Of a stretch of 41,803 bases of DNA, positions 40,539-41,803 are shown piece after piece. How positions within the stretch are numbered: position 1 is the first letter of the stretch; every line of letters begins with the position of its first letter. Location of the stretch: contig JBNGIQ010006880.1 in the NCBI GenBank assembly GCA_049999765.1, positions 32,652 through 74,454 of the forward strand. Direction: 5' to 3'. Position numbers and translations under genes: made by a program. Origin of the DNA: Phaeoceros laevis. Taxonomy: Eukaryota > Anthocerotophyta > Anthocerotopsida > Notothyladales. The notes below the pieces were generated by a model that ran no database searches, was not told the origin of the DNA, and saw only the letters and a list, made by a program, of their open reading frames with translations.

Positions 40539-40621
40539 GTAGGTTAATGGCCCGCGGGAGGGCCGGATTATGCGTTATGACATATAACGCTATCCGGCGC
40601 GACAGGGGGCCATTAACCTAC
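40539..40621. repeat. 83-bp imperfect inverted repeat
   Basis: Outer arms GTAGGTTAATGGCC and GGCCATTAACCTAC pair perfectly. Inner GCCGGAT and ATCCGGC, and CGTTAT with ATAACG, also pair, with small bulges. It resembles a MITE-like foldback or a terminal structure of a DNA element. Confidence 0.8.
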
Positions 40622-40682
40622 ATTAAGGGAACTGGCGAATTGTTATCCGGTTGGCGAGCCCTGACGTAGGAAGCGGTATCAG

Positions 40683-40757
40683 GCTATTTGCAGGGTGTGG
40701 TTTGTGTGCATGTTTGTCAAGCTATTTGCAAGGTGTGGTTTGTGTGCACGTTTGCCA
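40683..40757. repeat. 37-38-bp tandem duplication
   Basis: Units start GCTATTTGCA at 40683 and 40721 and share GGTGTGGTTTGTGTGCA; they differ at a few positions. Confidence 0.85.
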
Positions 40758-41463
40758 GCCGGTGGCGCGATGGTGAATGTTTCCGTTCTTCGGGCTATGC
40801 AATTGTGAGATGCGCACGAGACACTTTGCAAGGTTTTGCTTTCAAGAGGTTTAGTGCGCGAGCGTACGCTGCAATCGATGGTGAACCTCCCGGTGCCTCA
40901 GCTTCTTTGTCAAAGTGAAATTCAGAATGTTGCAGCTGAAGAAGGACGAAAGCAAGGTTGCAGGGAGTCTACGACAAGGCCACGAGCTCGGAAATGCATC
41001 ACATCACGTGAACGACAGAGAATCATGATAGCAGTGGAAAAGAGAATTGCAGCTGAGTCCAGAACACTTCAGGATATTTCAAATCGACAGCCTACTATGT
41101 TCCCATATCATGTGGAAAGCTTCTAGCTGCACCAGACCATGCAGGGCATTTGTGGAATCTGCCAAGCTCCTAGCTGCATCAGATCTTATTACTAGTGGGA
41201 CATACGGTGCAACTCTCGATCTACTAGGCAGTGGAGTGCCTTCTGTGGAAAATGGCAAGTTTCCAACTGCAGCAAGTCCTGCTAGTTTGACTAACTGCTC
41301 ACATTATTTGGATCAGGGCTCTCTCAACGTAACAGCAAGTGCTTTGTCACAAGAAAGAGTTTCTGAGGTGGTAGTAGACAGTGCAGAGCAAGTGGTGATG
41401 GATGTTCTGACAATTTTTCAACCTGTAGATCCAACAAGCAGTTCCCCAAGCAGTCCGTCTGCA
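40758..41463 (+). other. Open frames upstream of the Crypton-like frame
   Basis: Two overlapping frames (40836-41126, basic, with TTRPRARKCITSRERQRIMI; and from 41047, Ser/Thr-rich) look weakly coding. The second is continuous with the Crypton-like frame. They may be its N-terminal exons or leader. Confidence 0.3.
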
Positions 41464-41803
41464 ATGGCTGAATTTGATCCACAAAGTTTTTATTTGGATT
41501 GTAATAACATGAGCTTTAAAAGCCCATGAGATGCAGCGCCTTTGGTTGGATTTGTCCCTTTGGATGCAAAATTGAAAGAAATAGTTTTAGCAGGTGAAAT
41601 AAACCCTTCAGAAAGCATTGACCAATGGGCAGTTCGGAGGTTTGATGAATGGAGGAGGCAGACCGGGCAAGGAGGGATGAGAGGAATTGAAGATATGGAT
41701 TTACAGGAATTTGGGAAGCTACTAGTTGATTTTTTTCTCCAGGTTCGGAAAAAAGATGGTACATTGTATCCTTCTGCAAGGTACTTGTGTTATGATTGTT
41801 GTG
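41464..41803 (+). pseudogene. Crypton/ZMYM-like recombinase N-terminal domain, runs off right edge
   Basis: From the ATG at 41464 (MAEFDPQSFYLDCNN) the frame meets a TGA at 41527 and then stays open to the window end: DAAPLVGFVPLDAKLKEIVL, SIDQWAVRRFDEWRRQTG, LQEFGKLLVDFFLQVRKKDG and TLYPSARYLCYD. A W-V--F--WR helix, an L--LL--F---VRKKDG helix and Y-P-SL just before the expected recombinase core are typical of Crypton transposases and their animal relatives ZMYM2-4, QRICH1 and KIAA1958. The tyrosine-recombinase catalytic part would lie outside the window. The TGA makes this copy either dead, spliced differently, or dependent on an ATG downstream. Family assignment rests on motif memory only. 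Confidence 0.5.

Noticed and set aside
1-41803. CRISPR array, bacterial operon, rRNA or tRNA gene
   Set aside because: No regularly spaced repeats with unique spacers, no polycistronic layout and no complete cloverleaf were seen; spliced plant genes fill the left half.

Overview
This is nuclear DNA of a land plant. The evidence is spliced genes with short introns (about 85-210 bp), a plastid-type ABC1 kinase, a plant TOM5, a plant NPG/TTC7 protein, an extensin and two very long intronless PLS-class PPR genes with E-type tails. The PPR style and the NXPE-type esterase suggest a seed-free plant (bryophyte, lycophyte or fern). I cannot place it more precisely. One run of 100 N (38068-38167) marks an assembly gap.

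Left part (1-23.2 kb) is gene dense and looks intact. In order: an extensin-like cell-wall protein (minus, runs off the left edge); a CCR/DFR-family reductase with six exons (minus); a giant PPR protein of ten PLS cycles (minus); an NPG-like TPR protein with five exons (plus); an NXPE-type membrane PC-esterase (minus); an ABC1K1-like plastid kinase with 15 exons, including one GC-AG intron (plus); an F-box/kelch protein (minus); a 55-residue TOM5 split over two exons (minus); and a second PPR protein of seven cycles (plus). The esterase and the kinase share a divergent promoter of about 240 bp. A 111-bp inverted repeat, about 95% identical, sits upstream of the first PPR gene and downstream of the second. 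These genes do not form one pathway, but several act in organelles: two RNA-binding PPR factors, an import subunit and a plastid kinase.

Middle part (23.2-36 kb) is a rearranged repeat field. It holds four copies of a BTB/BACK gene, two followed by a small SPRY-like gene and one by only a SPRY-start remnant, and most copies are broken. Copy 2 is fused in frame to a retrotransposon Gag segment. Copies 3 and 4 are joined by a deletion that fuses the SPRY start of one to the BTB domain of the other. Between them lie a broken GH19 chitinase, an LRR fragment, SINE-like repeats, a duplicated 0.3-kb segment, many short tandem duplications and a near-perfect 41-bp-arm hairpin.

Right part (36-41.8 kb) is poor in recognisable genes. 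It has a repeat-containing charged protein with an acidic tail exon, the gap, a doubtful spliced gene, a foldback element, and at the right edge a reading frame that resembles the N-terminal domain of Crypton-type tyrosine recombinases (the family of ZMYM2/KIAA1958/QRICH1), interrupted by one in-frame stop. No CRISPR, rRNA or tRNA gene was seen.
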